From Diprion similis (taxonomy: Eukaryota > Arthropoda > Insecta > Hymenoptera > Diprionidae): a DNA stretch of 64,000 nt. The stretch spans positions 3,906,001 to 3,970,000 of the forward strand of contig NC_060116.1 in NCBI RefSeq assembly GCF_021155765.1. Reading direction: 5' to 3'. Below are positions 10,535 through 22,490 of the stretch, one piece after another (within the stretch, counting starts at the first letter, position 1; every line of letters starts with the position of its first letter). Under the pieces are notes generated by a model. That model did not search any database and was not told where the DNA came from. It worked only from the letters and a program-made list of their open reading frames with translations. The position numbers were made by a program, and so were the translations under genes.

Positions 10535-11550
10535 TCAGATGCAGCAAAGCGCTCGTTGATAATTTAGAATCAATTATTCGAGTCACAATGTACAGCTGGC
10601 ATAGCGGACTTCAGAGTTCGCAGAGATGAAGAAAAGTTAGCAGATCAATCAGTTTCGACAGAGCGCCAGAATTAGACTGAATTAATTAATGTAAAATCAG
10701 GAGCAGTAACGATAAATACTAGCAGTTCTCTTCAGTTTGACTAGTTTTCTTTTGCAAATTTCACGTTCAGTTGAATTTTGTTCCGTTGTATCAAATCTCT
10801 GATTTATGTTTCTTTTTGTTCTTCTGAACTCATTCATTAACAACACTCAGTTAGATGAGTTGACGATTCGATTTTCTTATCCGACGTAGTGATCGATTCT
10901 ACTAGTTTTGCAGACTCGATCAGGATACCTACAGTATCGATGAACCACGACAGAAATTGGCTCCGATTAAACATCCGAGTCCGCGATCACATCCGAAAAA
11001 CAGCCACGGCGTCAAAAACCTTGGTTCGAAGACAGTCGTTGCAATTTAGAACAGGGATTCGATTGGTCAGTCTAACTATAAACGTGCCTTCGGCTTGAAA
11101 CACCTGAGTGCACAGGTTGTGATGGCATAAGGGCTGGCTTATCACACCCGCCGCTTCAACTAGGACTTCCGAAATCCAAATCGAGTCACGTCTTCGGCTC
11201 TGGTCCTGAAAAATCTTAAACTGAGATAACTGAATCTCCGCCAACTGCATCTCCAGCGTAACTTTTTGGCTGTCGGATAAGTGATTTTTTATTAGTTCTA
11301 AAGCTTTATAAATCTATATTGTAACGGATTACTCTTATTGTTTTAAATATTAAAAAGAATAAAGAAAAAAAAACAACATAAAATGAATAAATAAATAATA
11401 AGGGCTGAAGTCTCTATTTATGACATGTTTATAAAGGTACGTAAAGGGTGTAAAACTAAAAAAAAAAAAATGTAAAATAACATAAATAGAGATGTAAATT
11501 AAAAACAAAACAAAAAGGTATATAATAAAATCAATGTAGACGTAAAAATA

Positions 11551-11588
11551 AAACAAATAAATAAATAAATAAATAGTAAATAAATATA
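11551..11588. repeat. (AAAT)n microsatellite
   Basis: A run of AAAT units is flanked on both sides by the same 'tagacgtaaaaataaaa' sequence (about 11536 and 11587). A short direct duplication therefore accompanied the expansion. Confidence 0.8.
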
Positions 11589-11976
11589 GACGTAAAAATA
11601 AAAACTCATCCTTGAAATGGCCAATAATTCTGTCTCGTTGTTTTCCCCTTATAACAATTTTGCTCTCTGTCTTTGTACCTCACTCCTCTTTTATTTAAAA
11701 ACAGATGACCTGTGCGGTTTCGTAGTTTTTTTTATTTATATATATATGTCGTGACGAAAGGGTCTTCGCCGATTCTGAAAGCTTTTCAAATTATAATTAA
11801 AAACGTATCTTTCACACCCTTTTCGCAATAATGCGTGTTCGTACTTATCTAGTCAACGGAGGAGTGTCAGATTTGGTCACGGCGGAAATTATCGACGTAC
11901 AGATCTGAGGTCGAATTTGTTTGGTCAATAACCTGGTCGAATAAGTTCTGGGGCGGGCTTATTTGAATAGTACAAT

Positions 11977-12030
11977 ATATGATATATTGATTATTGATAT
12001 ATTGATATATTGATATATGATAATTGATCT
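11977..12030. repeat. TTGATATA tandem repeat
   Basis: Short tandem units of the form TTGATATA/TATTGATA are repeated about five times with one interruption, in AT-rich DNA. Confidence 0.75.
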
Positions 12031-15000
12031 TTGATAATTTTTTTATAACTTCAACTGTTTTGTTGATAAGTACGAAAATATAACAATTTTTAAGAAAATT
12101 GGGCTTTCGAGACCGACGCCGATGAGACGGGTTCAAGTACAAAAAAATGTCAGTGGGTACTTTCAAAGAGTCACTAATATACTACAAATTCTGACTAATC
12201 GCAATGAAATACCATGAAATCAAACGGAGCTATGTTAGTTTAGATTAAAAAAATCATGAATTACATGTTATTTAAATGGGAAATATACATCCATCGAAAG
12301 GAACCACTTAAAATTAAAATTAAGGGCTCAAATTTTCAGGAAATTTGTTTTTCGATAAAAGGAACAAAATTTTTATGTATCAGCGAAAAAAAAATGTTCG
12401 TTTTAAATGAAGCACCCTAATATATACATATATTGAAATCCCCTGCGATGAGATGCTTTTCTATTTTGGTTCATTTATTGAAAAAAAAAAAAACTGTCGT
12501 TTACAAAACTTATATCAATGTCATCACAACGATACAGTGCACTTATTTTGCAATTCCATAGTTTTTTATTTGTAATTAGAATGTATAGAAATGTAATATT
12601 GCCTATGATTTTATGTTCAACTTCGTTTTCACACATACTATCGAGCCATCTGCTTGATTGATTCTTTCATTGCACTCTATGTTGTAACCATCAAGCTTGA
12701 AAAATTGATGCCAACTCAAATTCCAAGTTTCAGAGCAGACTATAATATCTCAATTGGACAATTAATTTATCAAAACTTTTTTCTACGCTACAACTTTTTA
12801 CATGCATTACATTACAACTATTTCTACTAGACATTTCATAGTAAAGACGATCGATATTTTTATGACTTATTTGATTTTTGATAATATTACTTACAAAATT
12901 AGCTAAAATATTCATAAACAATGAACACGAGTTAGGAAAAAAATTTAATAGTTCCATAAGGGGCGGGGGTACAGGTTGGACGATCTGAAATCATACCTAT
13001 TTCTGAAAGTTTTTTTGAAAGAAAATGAAAACACTTGGAGCAATTTGAGTACGAGGACTTTATTATTCATATTTTTGAGAATTCTTTTACTTGAAATTAA
13101 TATCAAAATGGCATATGGGTACTTGGGGATCACTTGTGAGGAGGATTGGTTGGATCGTAGAATAGACGATTGTTTGTTTGTGAGTGTTTATTAAGACAGG
13201 TTACGAATCGCAACTCGGGCGTCCTTCGCTGTCGAGCGTCGTCGGAAGACTACCCACTAAGTTTGTCGCTTCCACGCTCGTTGCAGTGGGTGGAGAGTTC
13301 GTTTTACAATTATGATCTCTTATTGGCTAACGTAAAACTAAAACTCCCCTCGGCAAGGGGAAGGTTACTCGCGGAAATACCCAGGCGAGGTTGACCGTTA
13401 GGTTAGCCTAGCCGTGCATTTGCAGTTTGCATTTGGCGACCAGATGTTTTATGGCCGGGTCGAGGGAAAAATCCGAAGGGTTTTCTGAACCATAAAAAAT
13501 CTGGCGCGCAAATGTGAAAGCTCGCTTCGTAGCTTACCTGGTCGCTACAGGGATTATGACGCACATGTGGAGCGGCAGACCACGTTTTCAATTCGGTAGC
13601 GCAAATTCGTCGGTCAATTTTTATTTCATCAATTAGAAATTTTTACACAATCCTTAAAACTTGTTTACTAAATAGACCACGTGGCTCTATGTTTTAATGT
13701 AAATCCCAAAATTAATTTTTTTTCAGCGACTTTCTGGTCGAAAAAAGACTTTTCTTGTTCATAATCGTATGAATTTGAGAAGAAATTTGTTTTTAATATT
13801 TGGGTGACAAGGTCAAACCCAAAAAGGTGTTTTGAACTCGAAAATTTTTTTTTCCTCTGTTACAAGTTGGACAGTGATATCAAGAGATGCACTAACGCAA
13901 AAGGCATTGAGTTCGGAGTTGTCCGCTACTTATATGCACCAGGCCACCATTTCATTATTAATTTTGACGAAACAATTCTGAAATGTTCTTGAAACTATAA
14001 GTAATAAAGCCCCCGAACGCACATTGCTCTAAGTGTGTTTATTGGAAGAAAATTTTCAGACTATTTCAGCAAGTTTTTCGTACCTCACATCGCTATGTGC
14101 GATAGTTGGGGACTAGAGACAATGTGCTAGGAATGGTTGAATCCTATCTTCGGGGCGTTTTCATAATGTAAAAAGATAATTTCTGTTGGTAATTGAAGGT
14201 GAATGGAAGCATTTGTTTTATTAGCAATACCTAGTTAATAGATTGCTTAGGTGTGGATATTGGAACAGGGTAGAAAATACTGCAAGTAATGTCATAGAAT
14301 CTTAGAAAGCAGAATATATGATTGCATAAAATGAAAGACTTTGCGGCAATCGCAGAGTGCTACATTTGCTACCTGTTACAGTACTACCTGTATAAACATA
14401 TCAAATTGTTACAATTCGTCTATCTCACATGTAGCCTGTGTGAATTTTTTAGTGCCGAAATGTGGACGCACCTTGTTACCATTATCCAACTAATACATCA
14501 ATTACGTTGTTCGAATGACGAAAATATCTGAATTTATACATAACTACTTCTTGATTCATCAATGCACTGCGTATTATTCAGAAGTATGTTGTTGCAAAGC
14601 AGTCTAATTCTTAATGTTATTGTCACCATTCATCAAGAGAAAACGATGAAAATTGGTAGGTGCGAATTTGCAATTGGTCGGTGAAATCGTAACGTGGTCA
14701 AACTCGCCCGTGGCAATTGGCGAATCAAAATGGTTTTTTTTATCATGACTCGTAGCAGTCGCTGATCCGAGGCTAATTAAAAATAAGAGTTGACCAGCTC
14801 TCCCAAATCACTACATCAACTATCCGAGACCCGCTGAACCTAAATGAATTCGCATCATTCAAACAATTCTCATAAGCTATATTTGAATGCTAAAGCTCGA
14901 GATGGCCAGCCTGCATGATGAGAAGATGAATCCTTAGTATGCGCAGCCATTGCTCATCTGCTAAGCTTCACCGTTTTTGTCGGTATGTGAAAATAAATAC

Positions 15001-15577
15001 CGATAATTGAACGAGCACCGCAAGTAAAAATAAACCCGAAACTTATGAAAAGCAATTCAGATTGTTAGGATTAGTTGAACATAATCAAAAGATCACCTTG
15101 AACATCATACGATGCGGAATGTCCAATAAATAGCGTAAGTATTTTAACAAATATTTTGAACGTTATGAAAATTTTTTGACTATTCCTGACTTTTACCTAC
15201 GAAACAATGTACCCTGATATTTTTCGTTTCACCCGTTTCATCAGTTTTTCATCGCTTGTGATTTCCGATTGGAACAGAAACTCTACGCGTTGGCGATGCT
15301 CTTCGCCAGAGCTACGCCTTCGGTGTTGAATTCGCAAATTGATTCCCCTGGGGATTCGGCTTTGCTCTGATGAGATTTTATTTCTTGATGTATTCGTATT
15401 TGTTATGTATTTTTAATAAATCTCACGGGGCTCGCAAGCCTTGAGAAGCTTTCATAAATTGGCAACATTTTTTCCCAAAATTTTTTTTACGTCGATGTGA
15501 TTTTTCAAATCTAACACAGAAGCGCAGCTGTGATGGAGATTATCGTTAACGCATCGGAGCGAGGTTTGAATCGGAAG

Positions 15578-15794
15578 TCACAAAGGACATAGGGCAGTCT
15601 CGAGATCGTGGACATGTTGCTCTTCCTCTCCTTTTGCGGCCATTATTTGTGCCAGTTGCCTTTTATCTCTTGGACCGTCGTCGAATTCGTACAACAGGCG
15701 TTTAAGAGTTTTCTCCGGTTCGCATTCATTGCATAGTCTTTTCTCGTCCTTCCTCCGATGCTTGTATCCTTCTTCCTTGTTGCCGCACTTGAAT
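15578..15794 (-). CDS. Candidate 3' coding exon, weakly GATA-finger-like
   Basis: An open frame with protein-like, charged composition starts just after a minus-strand AG acceptor at 15796-15795 (no ATG is available) and ends in a stop at 15578. It reads 'FKCGNKEEGYKHRR', then 'KRLCNECEPEKTLKRLL', then 'DDGPRDKRQLAQIMAAKGEE'. The 'RR...LCNEC' part recalls the second half of a GATA-type zinc finger, but the first cysteine pair is incomplete (C-G-N). No upstream exon is identified. It could be a terminal exon of an unknown gene or a relic. Confidence 0.3.
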
Positions 15795-15805
15795 CTGCGC
15801 GACAA

Positions 15806-18400
15806 TGAATTGATTCGGTTTTAATTTTTTATACTGGGGCAGCAGAAAGCAGTATAGGTGGCATGTGTTATTGACAAATTACTATTGCAAGCATAAATAT
15901 TCTGCAACTGGAACGTAAATCAATATCTACCATCCCACGATCTTATCAATATTGTCAGCTAAAATTGATTATGCAAAGCAATTTAAAAAAAAAAAAAAAA
16001 TACCAAACTTTTGATTTTGAAGGACCTTTTCTACCACTCACACCAGGTGCTTTTTTAATGAAAATAATTCACAGCACTTGAATTCCGTATGCTTGTCGAA
16101 ACATTAGGTATCGCCCCTACATTCATCATTACATGGTTCCTTGTTTATCGTACACTTTTGGAAACACTCATCGTTCAAGTTTACTGCTTTCTTTTAACTG
16201 TAATTTTGATGCAAATTGAAGTGATTTCTTGACTTTTTTTGTGGCACAACGTGAACTGTTTTGTATTACAAGATTCCCTGATGCTGTATTCACATCGTCT
16301 ATTGATAGAATTTCGTGAAGTGTGTCATGTGCCATCGATTCATCTCTGCGACATTTACCTTGGATCATCTTTACTGCTTCGTCCAGTCCTGTCAGGAAAG
16401 TTGATATATTTATTTCTTCTTTCCATCACATCATACCTAGTATGTTCGACTTGTTTTTGGATATTGTCGTTGCACCAATATACAATATTCAACCCTCTGT
16501 GTGAACACTTGTTTCGTACACCTTTTGTCTGTACACTTTTTCAAATTATTCAAGGTTTTCCAAACATCAGAAAAAATTAGCGGTGTCTTCTCAAAGTACA
16601 TATTAACTACAGCATCCAAAAGTTGGCAGAGTTTCAAATTAAGAAGTATTATTCAGAAAACAACCGTCTCGTGAAAGACCTAGTGTTCAGACGGGGGGTT
16701 GGGAATGTTCAGGATTTTTCATAAAATTCAGACAATTTGCTTGGTATGTTCATGGTTGGCAGAACACGTTTTTCAATTTTTTTCTGTTTGGTATTACATC
16801 TTCTGGTTTGAAGTGGGCTCGGCACATCATAGACATACATTCTGTCAATATATTTTTAGGACAACACTGGAGTATAAAAAACGTCACCGCGTTTCAAATA
16901 AATAGACGGAGGAACCGTGTCAGTCGTCGCGCCGTGTAATTTTTCTAAAAAAAATTCAGAATACACATTTATTCCATTTTTATGTTCAGAAAGGGCCATG
17001 CCCACCTTCCAACTTCTAACTGAGCACGAATGCTGTCACAATCTTGTAACATAGGTTCGGATGGAAGGGTAAAAATTATACTAGATGTTGATGTTGCTTC
17101 CAAAGATGAATCCGGTACATAACGATTTTCACGAAGTTCCCGCAAATTTCGCAGTAAAGGAAATAATAGGCAATATTGGACCTAGAAGGTTTGTATTTTA
17201 TGTGACATAACCGCAAAATCTGAAATCATATTACCATACGTTATAATTTTAGCAAAGAGGAAAGCTGAAAACCTGAATGCAGAAATGGCGGATTAAAAAA
17301 CAACAAAGAAACTGAAACTTTCTGTTATGGGTGAGGTGAGTGGGAATAAAACCTTCTTCTTGTTTTAGTTCCAATCCGCGAAGCTCACGAAAGGATGACT
17401 TGTCTCTTCGATAATCGGAGCTGAAGTGTCTGGAGTCTGGCTGCTCTCATTCGACTCCTGCGGTTGCTCAAATCAGCAATAATGTTCAGGTAAAGACGGT
17501 GAATTTCCGGTGCTATAAAATCAACCCTACCGGCTTGTGAGCAATCAAAACATGTCGCCCTTCCGTTTCAGCAATCGCTTTCAATTGAATTTTCGTGAAT
17601 TAATTCACATCTCGGACGCGAATACATTTCCGCAATAACTCAACATAACAATTTTATATCGTTACGAAGTATAAGCTGTTGCAACTAAATGACAGAGCGA
17701 GTCGAGAACAGCTGCACGTTCTGAATCATGACGCGCTTACGTTACTTCACAGGCTCACTCCACTTCCGAATTCGAATTTTATTTGTTTAATTTTTTTTGT
17801 CTTATTTCTTTTTTTTCTGCGTTTCCAACACTTTCCTTGAAAAGATATATATATATATTTATAGTAGAACTGAATGCTGAGAATTCGAAATAGCGTCCGG
17901 TAGTTGTTCAGAATACTTTCCAACACTCATCTTTCCTTTATCATCGAGGCATGTTATCCACGGGTGAAAGTTTTAATGCCGACGCCCGTGTGCGGTGAGG
18001 AGCGAGGAAAGTATCCGAGGCGTGCGAACGGTGGGCAGGCATCAAAGCCCGGCAATAGAGGCCTAGCGTCAGATCGTAAGGCTTCAGCCAACGCGCGATT
18101 TAAAATCAGCATATTGCATTAGGGTGTTTCAGAAAATAATCATTTGCGATTTTCCACCGTGGCATCCACTGAAAAAGTTTGCTCGGATTGGAAAAAGATT
18201 CTGACTGTTCATTGGCGTTATACGTTGTATAGAAGATCGCGCTCATTTGATTTTCTACTTCTTTCATAGTTTTTCGAATCACGAAGAAACACTTTGTAAC
18301 ACTGATTATTTTTTCCCTGTAATCTATAATCAACCCAAAAAACACGATCCATGACATGACACTATATCAGATGGGAGTCTTATTATTTGAAATTGAAAGG
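15806..18400. other. Intergenic stretch, no gene seen
   Basis: There is a poly-A run near 15,985 and a short (AT)n at about 17,845. A GC-rich patch at 17,970-18,100 holds no recognised domain. Open frames around 16,240-16,900 are hydrophobic by virtue of T-richness and have no family likeness. Confidence 0.45.
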
Positions 18401-18500
18401 TCACATTAAATTATAACCATTACATAAGAATAAATTAGTGGTCGAAAAGTTCACATTAAATCATAACCATTACATGAGAATAAATTAGTGGTCAAAAAGT
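18401..18500. repeat. 50-bp direct duplication (two units)
   Basis: Units 18401-18450 and 18451-18500 are adjacent and differ at only a few positions. Both contain 'ataaccattaca' and 'aataaattagtggtc'. Confidence 0.85.
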
Positions 18501-21500
18501 CATCTTATACACTTTTCAAACATCGACGGGGAGACTCAATACTGCAAGTGTGGGCCTTCTTTGTAGTATAAATTGATATTATGATTGATGTGAGCAATGA
18601 AAAAAAATTATTCATGATTTTTCATAAATTCGAAAAAATGTGAAAAAGCGAGAAATAGAATGAGCGCATTTTTTTACGTAACATAGAGAGCTCATCTTTC
18701 GACAGAGTTTTTTCTTTTGACCTGAACGAACTATCTAGGGGTTTCTACGGTGGAAAAACGAAAATGATATCTTCTTTGAAATACTTCAATATAGTATACC
18801 ACACTTATAAGTAAGATTTTAATCAAGTGTAAAAGATATTCCAGAAGAGGTAAGTCACTATTCTCGTTTTGCTAAGCTAGTCGTTCGATGAAGGTTCGGG
18901 TACATCTCCCACTTTGCCTGCCTGGTATTTGTATGTGGAAGGAAAATACGAGACTGCAGTTATCCACCAATCTCTACATGGAATTGGATTGATGTGTCCA
19001 ACGACGGCACGGTAATCTGAATAACTTAATTATTTGACAGGCGACGTCCACGCTCCCTCGACAATAAACGTTATTGACAAATTGGATTGAGTTTCTATTC
19101 ATGATAAAAGGAACGTGCTTCATCTCAGGTGCATTTGATCCGTCCAATTATTCACCGAACAACTGCCTATCTCAGCTGAATTCATCTGACATCAAAATTT
19201 CACTATACAATGTCGCAATTCTTTGATTCGATATTACAATTTCTTTCCTTGATAGCGCAATTTCTTGCCGTCCATAAATAGTGAAGCGCATACAACTGTT
19301 GAAGATACAGCAGGCCAGGAAAATACTACAATAATTGGAAGTAATGCACTTTACGATACAACCATGATTGTCCAGTCATCATATACATTTCCAAATGCAA
19401 GTGAACCGAGAAAGTTGATTCACGGAAATTGCGGGGGCGGGGATTAGAGAAGCTCAACTTCAAATTGTCGATCAAGATTTTCTATGTGGATTCTCCGCCA
19501 TCTCGAAAAAACGGTTAAATTTTTTTTTTTTTGCAATAACTTGGCTCTCCGTCGAGATACGAAAATTGCGATGCGATACGTTTTTGTTGCTATTTTACGT
19601 TCTACAATTTAGGTCGTATACATTTTTCACCTACCATTCATTGTTGTTGAGATATCGAACTAGAACGTCAGAAATTCAGGTAGTGAACCTGTTTTTTGCT
19701 GTTTTCTTCTTTCTCGTGATAGATATCGAAAACATGTCTACCGTTAACCTTGTAGATCATATGAATACCTGCTACGCAGTTTTTTTTATATTTTGTTTTT
19801 GGACGAAAATTACGACTTGTATCGCGCCGTAAAGTCGGTAAGTCCATGCGCAGTTTCGGTTTCGTTGCTCGTACGGTTGTATTCATATCTCATAACAGAT
19901 TAACGGTCGTTGAGGGAGTTATTGCGGTACAATATAAATAATTGAACCAACCGAATTATCAATCACACACATGAAATTTATTATGCAAAAATATTTTTTT
20001 TATGCTACAAAAAATAAAGTTAAAAGCAGTCCGTTTTTCATATTAATATTTTTCTTCGGTTCAATGGTTCTGGTTTGAGGTGTTCCTCGGAATTTGAAGT
20101 GAAGCTTTTCTAGCCCCCCATGCAATATCCAAAAATCAGCTTTTTCGGTTCACTTGCATTTCTAACCCATATTTTTTCGACGCAATGACTGGACTATGAT
20201 TGGAACGTCAACTTGAAAACACAGTATTGTTGAAAAAAGTTATTACAAATCGATCGGATTACAAGACTGTGATGTAACAATCACATAGAATATATTCTCT
20301 TTCTACGTAACTTTGGATATAGAACGAGCAAATCATGTTGAGGTCGCTCCCACCAGAAATTATGGTATATGGACATTACACCTACATGTTGCTGTGGAAG
20401 TCACAATAGTTTCATGTACATAAATAGGTTTATTGCGGTACAAAATTGTAGCACAATCGGAGTTCTTGTGACAATTCTTTCTCCCGTATTCATAAGTGCT
20501 GAAATGAATTTAATATTGTGATAAGCTTCGCGAGAAAGGTTACGGCAACTATGCTAGACGAGCAAAGGCATACGAATGAATAAAAATGCTAAGACTTTGC
20601 GAGCATCGCTGCTGCCATTCCGTTCGAAGGCTGGTGGCATGCGTTTGCCCAGTAATAATCACGTATTTGATTCAAAACTGCGCGTGGCTTATTTGTTTCA
20701 AGTGCGTAAGAACCGAATATTTCTTACACAACGACTGCAGAACGATAGGCCCCCTCCACATACTTCTTTCGACCAATAGTTAGCCAAGAAAGGTTTTCCG
20801 CTGCATACAGTTCTCCCGACCAAATGCTTTCTGCGCAAAGTACGACGTGGTTATTCTTCACTGCAAAACGACCCGCTAAGTGACATTCATTGCCTGCTCA
20901 GTGTCAGAGTAGGGAAGAACGGAGTGGCATAGGTTGAGTTTGATTTCTTTCAAGAATTCAAAGAAACACTTGATGCATACGGCAGTTACTGTATGTTCGA
21001 TAGATCTTGAGACATTTTAACTTGAATTTGTCATCCCTGAATAACGAGTAAGTAGTTGGCAAATAATTGGAAAAATGCATGGAAGTCAACTCTTATGAGC
21101 AACGTCGAATGGGCGCGAATCGTAATACACAGAATTATTGAAGTGCTGAACGTGCATTGAAGTGCATAACGTACTCATAAATATTATCAACTATATTTCT
21201 ATTGTTCCACTCTCCGAATCTCACACTAAAGCAGTGATGTGGCGAATGTAAATCTTCAAGTATTCGCGAATGCGTGTGCGATTGCGAATGCGAATACGAA
21301 TATACATTTTCGAATGTGACGACATTTGTATATGGCTTAAAGTTGACGATTGATCGACTCATAGATACACCATGCAAGACACATGCACACATGAGCACCG
21401 TTTGCACCTTATTCCGGAAATTGCCGAACTGATCCAAACTAAGCCGATTCTTTGTTCGATTATATGACGGCTAATTGACAACGGAAGCAAATTAATTTTG

Positions 21501-22299
21501 AGGCTAGAGTGTGAAAACTGGAGACAAACTTTTGTAATCAAACTTCATTATCAAACTAATGTTTTTTGTCTTATTTCATATCATTTCCATTATTTTTATG
21601 AGCAAAATGTGAAGTATTCGTGACGATCACATTCGAATATTCGTTACATCACTTCACTCGAGTCACCTCCTTCAATTCAAAACAAACTTTCTCTCTGATA
21701 CATATTTAGCTCTAATCCTGAGTATTCTTAGTTGTGTATTTTTATAAATCGTTCCGACTAAATAATTTGCGAATCGACAAAATCTCTTCATAATCCTTTT
21801 TCTGAATTCTACTGTACACGGAAAATATGCAACGTATCACCGCTTCCACTCGAAAGCTTGAGTTCCTTTTCTTTCCCGTCGAATACATTACAATACATTT
21901 TCACGGACGGTAAACTACTTTCGCTCGACCGTAACTGCAAGGACATAACACCGGATTTCTTTCATAGCAGCTCAGGTTAACATTTGTTCACATGCACTTA
22001 TTCCTGTTGGTGAGTATAGTTTGAGGCACTCTTCCCTAACCCCTGCCTTAGTCTTGAGTTTCTTTTAATCCCGCGACTTGAGTTATTTCCGGTGTTACGG
22101 GGTAGATCTTGCAGATTTCACTAACGCATAGCGGCTACTGGACCCTAATTCTACGCCTAGCTAAGGTATTCGTTGGCTAATTTGCCCATCTTGGCGTACA
22201 CGTCGGTTATGCACTTGTGTGCCACAACTTCCACTGCAGAAAATGAGTGAAGGCGTGAGAAATTGGTTTCGAGGGAGATAGAAGACATAAATGGTAATG
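18501..22299. other. Intergenic stretch, no convincing gene
   Basis: A frame around 19265-19447 has a protein-like, threonine/serine-rich composition but no ATG, no clear splice pair and no family likeness. A GCGAAT-rich simple patch lies at 21,255-21,305. No RNA gene or transposon ends were recognised. Confidence 0.4.
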
Positions 22300-22490
22300 T
22301 AAGTTCATTATCAATCTCTAGAGGACGGGGAATTTTTAAGTTTAAATCGAGTATCGATTTTCTCTAAAATTGTCTTAAATGTTCACTCAACTTCTCAAGA
22401 CAATTGTTTGACTTGGCAGGTGGTCCCTATAGGGACCTATAGGGACCTATAGGGACCACCCCCGTCCTCTGAAGGTTAATGATAAACTTA
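22300..22490. mobile_element. MITE-like element with nested palindrome
   Basis: Terminal inverted repeats of about 31 bp at 22300-22330 and 22460-22490 start TAAGTT and end AGAGGACGGGG, with a few mismatches. TA at both ends would fit a TA target. Just inside the right repeat, 22419-22460 is a 42-bp structure: arms GGTGGTCCCTATAGG and CCTATAGGGACCACC around three tandem CTATAGGGAC units. No coding capacity. A Tc1/mariner-type MITE is the likeliest class. Confidence 0.65.

Larger units (their letters stand above)
10535..15577. other. Intergenic stretch, no convincing gene
   Basis: About 5 kb without recognisable coding sequence. GC-richer segments at 10,880-11,250 and 13,190-13,640 differ in composition from the surrounding AT-rich DNA and probably derive from old retroelements. 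The second holds 'ttggcgaccag' and 'ctggcgcgcaaa' motifs and a CCCCT/AGGGG hairpin near 13,350. Neither shows a protein domain or paired LTRs. Confidence 0.45.

Noticed and set aside
13190..13640. LTR/BEL-type retroelement leader
   Set aside because: GC-rich with primer-site-like 'tggcgacc', but no paired LTR, no gag or pol frame, and no target duplication could be seen.
19265..19447. Protein-like 60-codon frame
   Set aside because: No ATG start, no clear acceptor/donor pair and no recognisable domain; kept only as a note in the spacer entry.
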